A stretch of 53,689 bases of DNA from an uncultured Bacteroidales bacterium (GTDB taxonomy: Bacteria > Bacteroidota > Bacteroidia > Bacteroidales > Paludibacteraceae), in contig ONIM01000010.1 of assembly GCA_900317885.1 (NCBI GenBank), forward strand, positions 1-53,689, given 5' to 3'. Shown here one piece after another: positions 7,957 through 15,681 of this stretch. The stretch's first letter is position 1. Each line of letters opens with the position of its first letter. The notes under the pieces are model-generated. The model did no database searches. It saw only the letters and a program-made list of their open reading frames with translations, and was not told the DNA's origin. Position numbers and translations under genes: made by a program.

Positions 7957-9120
7957 TTACTCCTCCGGGTCGTTGCCGCGAGCTTCGTCGAACTTGGCTT
8001 TCATCGTGGGATTACCGGCGGTGAGACGTTTGATAGTCACCTCCTGGAGTTTCTTATCAGCGAGGTTGAGGTTATCGCCTGACTTAACGAGGTTCTCCCG
8101 CACTTTCTGAAGATGGGCGATGGTCTTGTCGATCTCGTCGATAGCATCGGAGAAACGCTCGTTAGCGAGGCGTACGTTACGTCCGAAAGCGTCCTTGAAG
8201 GTCATCAGTTTGTCTTCAAAATTCGTCACATCGACCTGTTGTGCCTTGACTAACGCCAGTTCGCGTTTGGCATCGAGACTCTTCTTACTGGTCTGACAAA
8301 GGAGCGTGATAAGCGGAATGAAGAACTGCGGGCGGATGACATACATCTTCTCGAAACGATGGCTCATATCGACAATACCGCCGTTGTAGAGTTCACTCTC
8401 GGGCTCAAGCATGGAGACGAGGACTGCGTACTCGCAGCCTTTCTTACGGCGGTCGGCATCCAGTTTGGCAAGGAAGTCCTCGTTCTTATGCTTGGTTGCC
8501 GTCTCGTCGTTCTCGTTTTTCATCTCAAACATGATAGAGATATACTCGACCCCATCTTCGGACTTGTCCCGGAAGACGAAATCACCCTTCGTTCCCTCGA
8601 CCACCTCGTTGTCTTTCTCGAAATAGGCATAAGGCATGAGCGGCCGGAGGAGTTGATTGAACTGGGTGGAGCAATGTATCTCCAGCGTCTCTCCGACCAT
8701 CTTGGTAGAGAGGCGCGTCTTGAGTTCCTTGTAGTAGGCTATCTGTTCCTGCGCCGCCTTGCGTTCAGCGTCCCATTGAGCTTTGGCTTGCGCCAGCTCC
8801 TGCTCCTTCTTCATATATGCCTCTGTAGCCTGTTGCCGCACCTGCGCCACCGCTAACTGCTTCTGTTGCTCTGCTTGCTGGATCTGCGATTGGAGCGATT
8901 GTAGCTGGAGTTGCATCTGGGCTTGTGCAGCCTGCTGCTCTGCCGTCTTACGCGCCTGTTCGGCTTGCTGACGAGCCCGCTGGTTCTCCTCAAGTTCGTG
9001 AATACGGCGTTGTAATTCTGCGTCGAACTCCGCGTTCTTCACCTGACTCAGGAGAGCGACATAATCGCTCTCATCGACAGTAAACACATTCCCACACTTC
9101 GGGCATTTTAACTCTTTCAT
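7957..9120 (-). CDS. DUF2130 domain protein with zinc-ribbon N-terminus
   Basis: The N-terminus has a CPKCGNVF half zinc ribbon. A Gln/Ala-rich coiled coil follows over about residues 30-130, then the DUF2130 core (TQFNQLLRPLMPYAYFEKDN, GTKGDFVFRD, SIMFEMKNENDET), which resembles a PD-(D/E)XK-type nuclease fold. A second coiled coil lies near the C-terminus. Length 387 is within the family range. Members are cytoplasmic and uncharacterised; a nuclease role is inference. Six bases separate it from the DUF362 gene. Confidence 0.85.
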   Translation of the reverse strand: MKELKCPKCGNVFTVDESDYVALLSQVKNAEFDAELQRRIHELEENQRARQQAEQARKTAEQQAAQAQMQLQLQSLQSQIQQAEQQKQLAVAQVRQQATEAYMKKEQELAQAKAQWDAERKAAQEQIAYYKELKTRLSTKMVGETLEIHCSTQFNQLLRPLMPYAYFEKDNEVVEGTKGDFVFRDKSEDGVEYISIMFEMKNENDETATKHKNEDFLAKLDADRRKKGCEYAVLVSMLEPESELYNGGIVDMSHRFEKMYVIRPQFFIPLITLLCQTSKKSLDAKRELALVKAQQVDVTNFEDKLMTFKDAFGRNVRLANERFSDAIDEIDKTIAHLQKVRENLVKSGDNLNLADKKLQEVTIKRLTAGNPTMKAKFDEARGNDPEE

Positions 9121-9126
9121 AGGCTG

Positions 9127-10110
9127 TTATTTTTCGTCCAAGGAGACCAACTGATACTCGCGGGAGCCAAGGCCGATTTGCGCCGCGTGCTCAAGAATAT
9201 GAATTCCATGACGCGTGTTGATGCGCTCGATGAGCGCAGCTGCGTCATCCCCCTCTTTGGACGGATAATTGAACACGAGGTCCACACAAGCCTGATCCAA
9301 CGCCACGGGATCCAGCGAAGCGAGGATGCCTATATCGTTCATCTCCGGGTCCGCCGGATGGCTGTCGCAATCGCAATCTACGGAGAGGTTATTCGCCACG
9401 TTGATATAGAGGATGCGCTCACCGTGACCAAAATAATCATGAACCGCTTGCGCTGCCGCCGCCATGGACTCCAGGAAAGCGTCCTGGTTACCGGTATGAT
9501 TCCAACATTCATTCACATCATCCGTCACGCCGGCAGAGTGGATATACGCCTTGCCGGCCGCAGAGGCAACTCCGATAGACTGATTCTTGAGCACACCGCC
9601 AAAACCGCCCATTGCATGGCCTTTGAAATGCGCGAGATTGATCATGAAATCGTAGTTCGCCAGGTGCTTTCCGACGATATCGTATTTAATCCACGTCGTG
9701 TCTTGTACGGGGATTCGCATATCGCCCTCTTCGTCCATCAAATCAACCTTGGCTATATCCAGAAAGCCATGATCTTTGATGGTTTGCCAGTGTGCATCAA
9801 AGGTGTTGCGTTTGCCGGGATAGGCCGTGTTACACTCCACGATCGTACCGTTCACTTTTTTTACTAACTGCCCGATTAGTTCAGGCTTGAGGTAGTTATG
9901 CCCACCTGCTTCGCCGGTAGAGATCTTCACCGCCACGCGACCTTCCGTCGGACGTCCCAGCGTTTCGTAGATACGTACCAACGCTTCGGGCGAAATATCC
10001 TTGGTCATATAGACCACCGGTTTGTCGTTTGTAACGGGCGTTTGCGCTTTAGGGGAAGAACAAGAAGTAATGATAACAGCGCAGAGGCTGAGAAGAGTAA
10101 GATGTTTCAT
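9127..10110 (-). CDS. DUF362 family lipoprotein
   Basis: The N-terminus MKHLTLLSLCAVIITSCSSP is a lipoprotein signal with lipobox Cys17. The DUF362 core follows (GRVAVKISTGEAGGHNYLKP, YDFMINLAHFKGHAMGGFGG). The [4Fe-4S] ferredoxin motifs seen in many DUF362 proteins are absent. The neighbours suggest cell-envelope function, but no reaction is known. A heptamer repeat lies directly upstream of the start codon. Confidence 0.85.
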   Translation of the reverse strand: MKHLTLLSLCAVIITSCSSPKAQTPVTNDKPVVYMTKDISPEALVRIYETLGRPTEGRVAVKISTGEAGGHNYLKPELIGQLVKKVNGTIVECNTAYPGKRNTFDAHWQTIKDHGFLDIAKVDLMDEEGDMRIPVQDTTWIKYDIVGKHLANYDFMINLAHFKGHAMGGFGGVLKNQSIGVASAAGKAYIHSAGVTDDVNECWNHTGNQDAFLESMAAAAQAVHDYFGHGERILYINVANNLSVDCDCDSHPADPEMNDIGILASLDPVALDQACVDLVFNYPSKEGDDAAALIERINTRHGIHILEHAAQIGLGSREYQLVSLDEK

Positions 10111-10115
10111 ATACT

Positions 10116-10135
10116 TATTTATGATTTATGATTTC
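10116..10135. repeat. Heptamer array upstream of DUF362 start
   Basis: About three 7-bp units of the GATTTAT type lie between the previous stop and the ATG at 10110. The same unit occurs at 18291, 41742 and 42860. Confidence 0.7.
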
Positions 10136-10171
10136 TTAGCCACAAGGGCACGATTACTTCAAATTTAGGAT

Positions 10172-10774
10172 TTATTTCTGGACGATACGGTAATGCGGAT
10201 GGTAAGCGTTCCGGAACGCTTCGCTATGACGTACGGCGCAAGGGACAGACGCGGCGTGACGCAACTCAGCCTGCAATGCGGAGTCCTGCCACTGAGGATG
10301 TACCTCCAAGGCAATCGTCTCAATCTGCTGCCATTCGGCAGACCAGTTATCGCTATAGGCGTTATTCTGCCCCGCCGCATCTACGAAACGCGAGAATAGT
10401 TCGCTCTCGCTCAACTGCCCGGCATGTACCAGCGAGAGGTTCACGCGCGTGAAGCGATGACGAAAACCTGTGGGCTCATAATCCGGCATAGCGCTCAGGT
10501 CGCGATTCTTACAGAGGGCTATTTCTGCAGCCAGATAACTATGCGCCATGGCTGTATCACGCAGCAGATGCTCAGCTCCGAAGAAGTCCTGAAAACAAGT
10601 CTTATAAACATCTTGCAGCGTCGCCTGGGGATAATGTTCTGCTATCTCCGCACACATGGTACGAATCGCTTTTTCCTCGCTTTCCGGTGCCTTTGTACAG
10701 GCAATGAGCAGAGAGGTAAGTACAGCAAAAGCCACTCGCAAGTGGCTTTTGCTATTCACAAAGGTTGTACACAT
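10172..10774 (-). CDS. Hypothetical lipoprotein, N-terminus overlapping a terminator hairpin
   Basis: The best start is the ATG at 10774, four bases after the ExbD stop, giving 200 residues. The signal peptide ends LTSLLIACTKAPE with a lipobox Cys. The mature protein is conserved-looking (YPQATLQDVYKTCFQDFFGA, YEPTGFRHRFTRVNLSLV) and ends HSEAFRNAYHPHYRIVQK. I cannot name the family. Codons 8-17 (around SKSHLRVAFA) coincide with a perfect 13-bp hairpin at 10724-10753 that looks like the terminator of the ExbD operon. Ribosomes entering from ExbD could therefore influence termination. Confidence 0.7.
   Translation of the reverse strand: MCTTFVNSKSHLRVAFAVLTSLLIACTKAPESEEKAIRTMCAEIAEHYPQATLQDVYKTCFQDFFGAEHLLRDTAMAHSYLAAEIALCKNRDLSAMPDYEPTGFRHRFTRVNLSLVHAGQLSESELFSRFVDAAGQNNAYSDNWSAEWQQIETIALEVHPQWQDSALQAELRHAASVPCAVRHSEAFRNAYHPHYRIVQK
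10724..10753. terminator. 13-bp perfect hairpin after exbD, inside the next coding sequence
   Basis: AGCAAAAGCCACT, a four-base loop, AGTGGCTTTTGCT. It starts 26 nt after the exbD stop on the minus strand and ends in U-rich sequence, as an intrinsic terminator would, but it is also translated as the signal peptide of the following gene. Confidence 0.7.
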
Positions 10775-10778
10775 AGGA

Positions 10779-11249
10779 TTAGTAACTTGTACGCGGTGTC
10801 GCGGCATAACTAATCTTCAGCGCGTACGCACGACGGAGTTCCTGTTTGATGTCAGCAATGACACCCATCTTGGTCTCCTTGTCGGCCTTGATAGAGACAG
10901 TCATCATACCTTGGTCGGACTCTTTCATAGACGAACGCTCATTAATGATATATTCGCCAATCTCCTTTACCTCAGCGAACTGGTCGTTCAGCTGGATACG
11001 AGTCTCTGCTCCATACTGCTTACGAAACTCAGCAGTAGGTGTACCAACGTAGATGTATCGCACAAGGGATTTATTCTCCAGTTTGGTGAGTTCGGTAGCC
11101 TGGGGGTTCTTGAACTGCACCTTATAGCTGACCTCTTTCATAGACGTAACGGACATGAAGAAGAAGAGCAGCATGAAGATAATATCAGGGAGTGACGACG
11201 TGTTCAACGCCGGCATCTCGCGTTTCTCATTTCTACGAATCTTAGCCAT
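10779..11249 (-). CDS. exbD: ExbD/TolR-family biopolymer transport protein (second copy)
   Basis: The start at 11249 (MAKIRRNEKREMPALNTSSL) gives 156 residues, and only 1 nt separates it from the stop of the preceding exbD. One membrane helix follows with the proton-path Asp (LPDIIFMLLFFFMS, Asp22), then a periplasmic domain. With ExbB it forms the proton-driven stator that energises TonB-type outer-membrane import. Twin ExbD genes after ExbB are common in Bacteroidota. TonB is not in the window. Confidence 0.88.
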   Translation of the reverse strand: MAKIRRNEKREMPALNTSSLPDIIFMLLFFFMSVTSMKEVSYKVQFKNPQATELTKLENKSLVRYIYVGTPTAEFRKQYGAETRIQLNDQFAEVKEIGEYIINERSSMKESDQGMMTVSIKADKETKMGVIADIKQELRRAYALKISYAATPRTSY

Positions 11250-11250
11250 A

Positions 11251-11829
11251 TCAATTACCGTAATTTTTAGGTTCAGCCTCGGAAATCTTCTGAGGATAGA
11301 TCTTCTGGATCTGTTTCTGTTGATCCTCTTCGAGTTCGTTGTAACTCTTGTGGAAATACTTCTGCGCGCATTCTTCACGCAGTTCGTTATACGCAGCTAC
11401 GAGTTCGTTCTGGACATCGAGGTACGCCTGATACTGGGTATCCACATCGTTTTGAACGGAGATGACGTGATCCTTGGTATATCTGATGATACCGAAAGGA
11501 GCGCCAAAATCCTCTTCCACGAGTTTCGGATAGTAGTCGGCGTTCTGCTCGTTCTTAATGAACTCTTTGGCTCTCTCACGAAGTTGCTTCACATCCATCA
11601 ACTGGCCTTGCACCATCAGCTGGTTAGCGGAGTTGATCTTGACAACCAGAAGGTTGCGTTTGTTGATATCCTTGTCCTCTACTTTTTGATCAGGAGGAAT
11701 AGGAGCAGGCAGACGGCGAGCCAGTCCCTGGTTCACATCCATAGAGGTGGTCACCAGGAAGAAAATCAGCAACAGGAACGAGATGTCGGCCATAGAGCTG
11801 GCGTTGATCTGTGGGACTTTCTTTGCCAT
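11251..11829 (-). CDS. exbD: ExbD/TolR-family biopolymer transport protein (first copy)
   Basis: The 192-residue protein starts MAKKVPQINASSMADISFLL, with the conserved Asp15 at the head of its single membrane helix. It has a longer periplasmic domain than its neighbour and a C-terminal helical extension (EEDQQKQIQKIYPQ). It is 12 nt after the 4-TM protein gene in the same operon. Role: inner-membrane proton-motive-force coupling with ExbB. Confidence 0.88.
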   Translation of the reverse strand: MAKKVPQINASSMADISFLLLIFFLVTTSMDVNQGLARRLPAPIPPDQKVEDKDINKRNLLVVKINSANQLMVQGQLMDVKQLRERAKEFIKNEQNADYYPKLVEEDFGAPFGIIRYTKDHVISVQNDVDTQYQAYLDVQNELVAAYNELREECAQKYFHKSYNELEEDQQKQIQKIYPQKISEAEPKNYGN

Positions 11830-11841
11830 GATAAATGTGAT

Positions 11842-12321
11842 TTACTTCGATAGTTTTTTAGTGTAGCAGTATCCCCAGATCATTGTACCGATAGTAGCAA
11901 TGATGAGGAAATAGCAAGCATAGATTACAGCGTCAGCCATCTGAGCCCAGAAGCCTTCGTTATCCGTACCCTCATAGCCGATGATATTGATTTTCTCCGG
12001 GCTACCGAGGAACCAGCATACGCATGCCAAAACGATGAATCCGCAAACTACGCCGAGCGTCATATATGCTTTGCGGCGATTGGTCTTCCAGTTATTCACA
12101 AAATCTACGATCACTACGGCAAGTGTGATCAGGACTACAATACCGAAGAGGATGTAGTTCCAGATGAGGAAAGCATCGGTGAAGCGAGGAATATCCAGGA
12201 AATCACCAGCCACCTCCAGACTACCGTTCGAACCACCGAGGAAGAACAACGCGATAAACACGATGCCCAGACCCAACAGCGACCAGAGGGCAATCTTAGG
12301 GATCATTTTATAGTTTTTCAT
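11842..12321 (-). CDS. 4-TM hypothetical inner-membrane protein in the exbBD operon
   Basis: The ATG at 12321 (MKNYKMIPK) is preferred to an upstream in-frame TTG at 12330. The 159 residues contain four hydrophobic helices. Its position between exbB and exbD suggests an accessory subunit of the ExbBD complex. That is inference from context only. Confidence 0.75.
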   Translation of the reverse strand: MKNYKMIPKIALWSLLGLGIVFIALFFLGGSNGSLEVAGDFLDIPRFTDAFLIWNYILFGIVVLITLAVVIVDFVNNWKTNRRKAYMTLGVVCGFIVLACVCWFLGSPEKINIIGYEGTDNEGFWAQMADAVIYACYFLIIATIGTMIWGYCYTKKLSK

Positions 12322-12350
12322 TTTGCTCAAAATTGTTTAATGATTAAACA

Positions 12351-12383
12351 TCAGTGTTCAGCGATCTGCGATCAGCGATCAGC
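12351..12383. repeat. Heptamer array between exbB and the 4-TM gene
   Basis: Four full units and a partial, in exact register: TCAGTGT, TCAGCGA, TCTGCGA, TCAGCGA, TCAGC. The array fills most of the gap between the exbB stop (12387) and the next start (12321). Confidence 0.8.
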
Positions 12384-12386
12384 TTA

Positions 12387-13211
12387 TTACTTTTTTTGAG
12401 CTTTGTCGTACTCTACTACGATATCGAGCAGGCTGATGGAGCTATCCTCCATTTCGTTAACCAGACCCTCTACGAGCGAAAGGATATAGTTGTAGAACAA
12501 CTGAAGCACAACAGCAATGATCAAACCGAGGAGGGTAGTCAACAGAGCGACCTTGATACCACCGGCAACAACGGTAGCGGAGATATCACCTACTTGCTGA
12601 ATCTTATCGAATGCCTCGATCATACCGATGATGGTACCCAAGAATCCGAGAGACGGAGCGATAGCGATGAAGAGGGTGATCCAAGAGAGGTTCTTCTCGA
12701 GGAGACCGAGCTGAACGCCACCATAGGAAGCGACAGTCTTCTCAACAACATCGATGCCCTCGTCGTAGCGGCTGAGACCCTGATAGAAGATTGAAGCCAC
12801 CGGACCACGTGTATTGCGGCAAACCTCCAATGCTTTCTCAATACCACCCTCTTTGAGAGCAGCTTCTACGTCAGCGAGAAGTTTCTTGGTGTTGGTCTTG
12901 CTAAGGGAGAGATAGATGATACGCTCAATACAGAGAGCCAAACCGAATACGAGAGTAACGAGGGTCAGCGCCATGAATCCTGCTCCACCTTCGATGAACT
13001 TCGTCTTCAGGGTTTTGTGGAGAGCCACGAGACCGCCAGCCTCCTCAGCCGGAGCCTCAGCTACTTCTTCTACTGCCTCAGGAGCAGCTACTTCATCTAC
13101 GTTTTCTACAGCTGCTTCCTCAGCAGGAGCTGCTGCCTCTTGTGCCATTACTGCTGCGCTACCGAAAGTAAGCATAGCCAGCACTGTAAGGGTTGCAAAT
13201 ACTTTTTTCAT
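12387..13211 (-). CDS. exbB: ExbB/TolQ/MotA-family proton channel protein
   Basis: The start at 13211 (MKKVFATLTVLAML) gives 274 residues: a signal-like segment, an Ala/Glu/Pro-rich stretch (residues about 25-60), then the three-helix ExbB core with a large cytoplasmic loop. The conserved IAPSLGFLGTIIGMIEAF motif is near residue 190 and a Thr-containing helix (KVALLTTLLGLIIAV) near 225. It forms a pentameric channel around an ExbD dimer in the inner membrane. It is the first gene of its operon; the leader contains a 40-bp direct repeat and the upstream tRNA-Ser shares the strand. Confidence 0.9.
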   Translation of the reverse strand: MKKVFATLTVLAMLTFGSAAVMAQEAAAPAEEAAVENVDEVAAPEAVEEVAEAPAEEAGGLVALHKTLKTKFIEGGAGFMALTLVTLVFGLALCIERIIYLSLSKTNTKKLLADVEAALKEGGIEKALEVCRNTRGPVASIFYQGLSRYDEGIDVVEKTVASYGGVQLGLLEKNLSWITLFIAIAPSLGFLGTIIGMIEAFDKIQQVGDISATVVAGGIKVALLTTLLGLIIAVVLQLFYNYILSLVEGLVNEMEDSSISLLDIVVEYDKAQKK

Positions 13212-13269
13212 GAGATAAATTGTTAATTGATTATTTGTGTTTATTGTATTTCGGTTAATGTCTGCCTTC

Positions 13270-13417
13270 ATCCGTGTCCGTAAGCAAGCTTACTTCCCCG
13301 GCTCGACGCTCTCCACGGGGATTGCTTCGTAATCCCCACAAGCTGCCGCTGGCACCTTGTTCAAAGCTTTTGCCTCTATCCGTGTCCGTAAGCGAGCTTA
13401 CTTCCCCGGCTCGACGC
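13270..13417. repeat. 40-bp direct repeat pair with hairpins in the exbB leader
   Basis: Copies at 13270-13309 and 13378-13417 differ at one base. Each contains the palindrome GTAAGCNNGCTTAC. Between them GGGGATT and AATCCCC (13317-13337) form another hairpin. The block lies between tRNA-Ser and exbB on their shared strand and contains no gene. Confidence 0.75.
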
Positions 13418-13427
13418 AAAATCTTTG

Positions 13428-13515
13428 CGGAGAGACGGGGATTCGAACCCCGGAAACCCTTTTGGAGTTTACACGCTTTCCAGGCGTGCCTCTTCAACCA
13501 CTCGAGCATCTCTCC
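13428..13515 (-). tRNA. tRNA-Ser(GGA)
   Basis: The 88-base cloverleaf has acceptor GGAGAGA/TCTCTCC, a long variable arm as expected for serine, anticodon loop CTGGAAA (anticodon GGA) and T loop TTCGAAT. CCA is not encoded. It is driven by the promoter at 13553-13583. Confidence 0.95.
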
Positions 13516-13552
13516 TAATAGTTATGATTAACTCATTTTCGCTAATCGGGTA

Positions 13553-13583
13553 CAAAATTACTGCTTTTTTACGACATACGCAA
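13553..13583 (-). promoter_or_regulatory. Promoter of tRNA-Ser(GGA)
   Basis: Minus-strand TTGC (13580-13583), 19 bp, TAATTTTG (13553-13560). Confidence 0.8.
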
Positions 13584-13613
13584 ACATTTATGCATTTTTT
13601 TTGAAAATTTTCG

Positions 13614-14423
13614 TTATTTTAGCCCAAAAAGTGCTTTTGCGTTAGCAGTTGTTGCATCAATTATCGTTTCATTGGAACATTTATAGACTTGCGCAAGGCG
13701 TTCGACAACATAGGTCATCAACCGACTTTCGTTCCTCTGACCTCGAAAAGGTGTGGGTGCCAAATACGGGCCATCTGTCTCCAGGACCAAGCGATCCAAA
13801 GGAACGGGATCAAAGCGGTTGTCACCTGCGAGTGTGTCAGCCAGTTTGCAGTTTTTGAAAGTTATGACACCTCCTATACCCAAATAGAACCCCATATCCA
13901 AGATCTGCCGGGCGGTCTCACGGCTACCGTTGAAACAATGAATGACGCCGGTTAATTTACCATCTGGACTTGTACCATGCGCCATTTGCGCTTCGCGGAG
14001 GATACGGAGTGTGTCTTCGGTCGCTTCGCGATTATGGATCATCACCGGCAGGTTCAGTTCTTGCGCCAAGGCCAGTTGGAGACGGAGGAGTTCTTGCTGC
14101 TCGGCTTTGAAAGTCGTGTCCCAGTAGTAGTCGAGTCCGATCTCTCCTATGGCGATCAGTCTATCGCGGTGCTCGCGAATCGCAGCCTCAATAAGGGTCC
14201 ATTGGGTTTTCCAATCTTCTTTGACTTCCTGCGGATGAAATCCCAAAGCCGGGTAGCACAGTCCTGCAAAGGTAGTACAAAGGTCTAGGATTGGTCTTAC
14301 TGAGGACGCATTTACCCCAGGAATGAGCATTGCTTCTACTCCACTCTCGCGCTGGCGGAGAATCATCTCTTCTCGGTCGGGAGCATAAGCCTCCTCGTCT
14401 AAATGGATATGGGTGTCAATCAT
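13614..14423 (-). CDS. tatD: TatD-family metal-dependent deoxyribonuclease
   Basis: The start at 14423 (MIDTHIHLDEEAY) is preferred; an upstream extension would translate a heptamer repeat. The 269-residue TIM-barrel hydrolase shows metal ligands in DTHIHLD, the Glu in AIGEIGLDYY near residue 95, His in MIHNRE, His in VIHCFNG and Asp in ETDGPYLAPTP. Family members are 3'-5' DNases or hydrolases. It lies directly after queA on the same strand. Confidence 0.9.
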   Translation of the reverse strand: MIDTHIHLDEEAYAPDREEMILRQRESGVEAMLIPGVNASSVRPILDLCTTFAGLCYPALGFHPQEVKEDWKTQWTLIEAAIREHRDRLIAIGEIGLDYYWDTTFKAEQQELLRLQLALAQELNLPVMIHNREATEDTLRILREAQMAHGTSPDGKLTGVIHCFNGSRETARQILDMGFYLGIGGVITFKNCKLADTLAGDNRFDPVPLDRLVLETDGPYLAPTPFRGQRNESRLMTYVVERLAQVYKCSNETIIDATTANAKALFGLK

Positions 14424-14424
14424 A

Positions 14425-14452
14425 GAGGGGTGAGGGGTTACGGGGGATGGGT
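14425..14452. repeat. Heptamer array between queA and tatD
   Basis: Units GAGGGGT, GAGGGGT, TACGGGG, GATGGGT run from one base after the tatD start codon to the queA stop codon. Confidence 0.75.
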
Positions 14453-15681
14453 TATTTCCGGGTGAGGATGGAGCTGTCTCCATATGAGAGGAAGCGGAAG
14501 TCGTGGGAAAGGGCGTAGTCGTAGATGGTATGCCAATCGCCGCCGACGAACGCGCTGACGAGCAGAAGGAGGGTCGATTGCGGCTGGTGGAAATTAGTGA
14601 TCAGCTGGTCCACGACGTGGAAGGTGTAGCCGGGTTTGATCATAATCTGGGTCTCGGCATGGAGCGTTTGCTGATGCGTAGCATCGAGGTAGTCGAGGAT
14701 GGACTGCAAGGCCTCCGCAGTTGAGAGTCGAGGGCTAAGAGCCGAGTGCTGAGAGTCGTTCTCGTATGGTTCAAACTGGTCCACGTGGATGGAATCGATA
14801 TTTCGATATTCCGACATTTCGGCATTACGAAGTTGGCAGCCGATGAAATAGAGCGATTCAAGGGTACGCATGGAGGTTGTTCCGACCGCAACGATGGAAC
14901 CGAGTTTGGCGAGGATATGTGCAATGGTCTCTCGCGGGACGGCGATGATCTCCGTGTGCATGGTATGCTCGTTGGCATCAGCGGTCTTCACCGGCAGGAA
15001 TGTTCCTGCGCCGACATGGAGGGTCAGTTCGTCGGTCTCGATGCCCCGTCGATGGAGGTCAGCAAGGACGGATTCGGTAAAATGCAGGCCGGCTGTGGGC
15101 GCAGCGACCGAACCTTTGATGCGCGAATAAACGGTCTGGTAGGTCTTGAGATCCGAAGCTTCGGTCTTGCGGTTCAAGTAGGGAGGAATGGGCAGTTCCC
15201 CTGCGGCATCCAAGATCTCCGCGAAGGAGATGTCATCTCCGTCCCACTCAAAACGCACGGCGAAGGTATTTCCCAAAGCTTGCTCCTTATAGGCGCGTAG
15301 CGTGAAACTGCCAGCCTGCAGCGAGACGGGTTCGTCGTGCCATTTCTTGGCATTACCGACCATGCACTTCCAGGTACAGCCGGTTGTGGAAGAGAGTGAG
15401 AGCTGGTAGTCATGGGGAGTGAGCGGCTCCAGACAGAAAATTTCGATACGTGCGCCGGTGGTCTTGTAGAACTCCAGACGCGCCTGTATCACGCGCGTAT
15501 TATTATATATAAGGAGTGCGGAGGGTTTGATATATTCCCCCACGTTGTAAAAATGGTCTTCGCTAACCGCGCCATCGCGATAGATGAGCAGTTTGCTGTG
15601 GTCTCGCTCGGGCAGCGGATACTTGGCAATGCGCTCGTCCGGCAGCGGGTAATTGAAATCAGCTATGTATAATGGATTCAT
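14452..15681 (-). CDS. queA: tRNA preQ1(34) S-adenosylmethionine ribosyltransferase-isomerase (QueA)
   Basis: The ATG at 15681 gives 409 residues, and the gene overlaps the end of rlmL by 23 bases. Signatures include RIAKYPLPERDHSKLL near the N-terminus, SVAAPTAGLHFTE, LHVGAGTFLPV and TNFHQPQSTLLLLVSAF near the C-terminus. It transfers and rearranges the ribose of SAM onto preQ1 in tRNA to make epoxyqueuosine. A heptamer array at 14721-14755 encodes an insert (DSQHSALSPRLS) before AEALQSILDYL. Confidence 0.93.
   Translation of the reverse strand: MNPLYIADFNYPLPDERIAKYPLPERDHSKLLIYRDGAVSEDHFYNVGEYIKPSALLIYNNTRVIQARLEFYKTTGARIEIFCLEPLTPHDYQLSLSSTTGCTWKCMVGNAKKWHDEPVSLQAGSFTLRAYKEQALGNTFAVRFEWDGDDISFAEILDAAGELPIPPYLNRKTEASDLKTYQTVYSRIKGSVAAPTAGLHFTESVLADLHRRGIETDELTLHVGAGTFLPVKTADANEHTMHTEIIAVPRETIAHILAKLGSIVAVGTTSMRTLESLYFIGCQLRNAEMSEYRNIDSIHVDQFEPYENDSQHSALSPRLSTAEALQSILDYLDATHQQTLHAETQIMIKPGYTFHVVDQLITNFHQPQSTLLLLVSAFVGGDWHTIYDYALSHDFRFLSYGDSSILTRK
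14721..14755. repeat. Heptamer array inside queA
   Basis: Five units in register: TTGAGAG, TCGAGGG, CTAAGAG, CCGAGTG, CTGAGAG. It encodes a Ser-rich in-frame insert in a loop of QueA. Confidence 0.75.

Noticed and set aside
13255-13509. 84-codon minus-strand ORF
   Set aside because: It runs through tRNA-Ser and the 40-bp direct repeats; the repeats, not a protein, explain its internal repetition.
14424-14483. 20-residue N-terminal extension of TatD
   Set aside because: It would translate the heptamer array and overlap queA; the MIDTHIHLD start fits the family.
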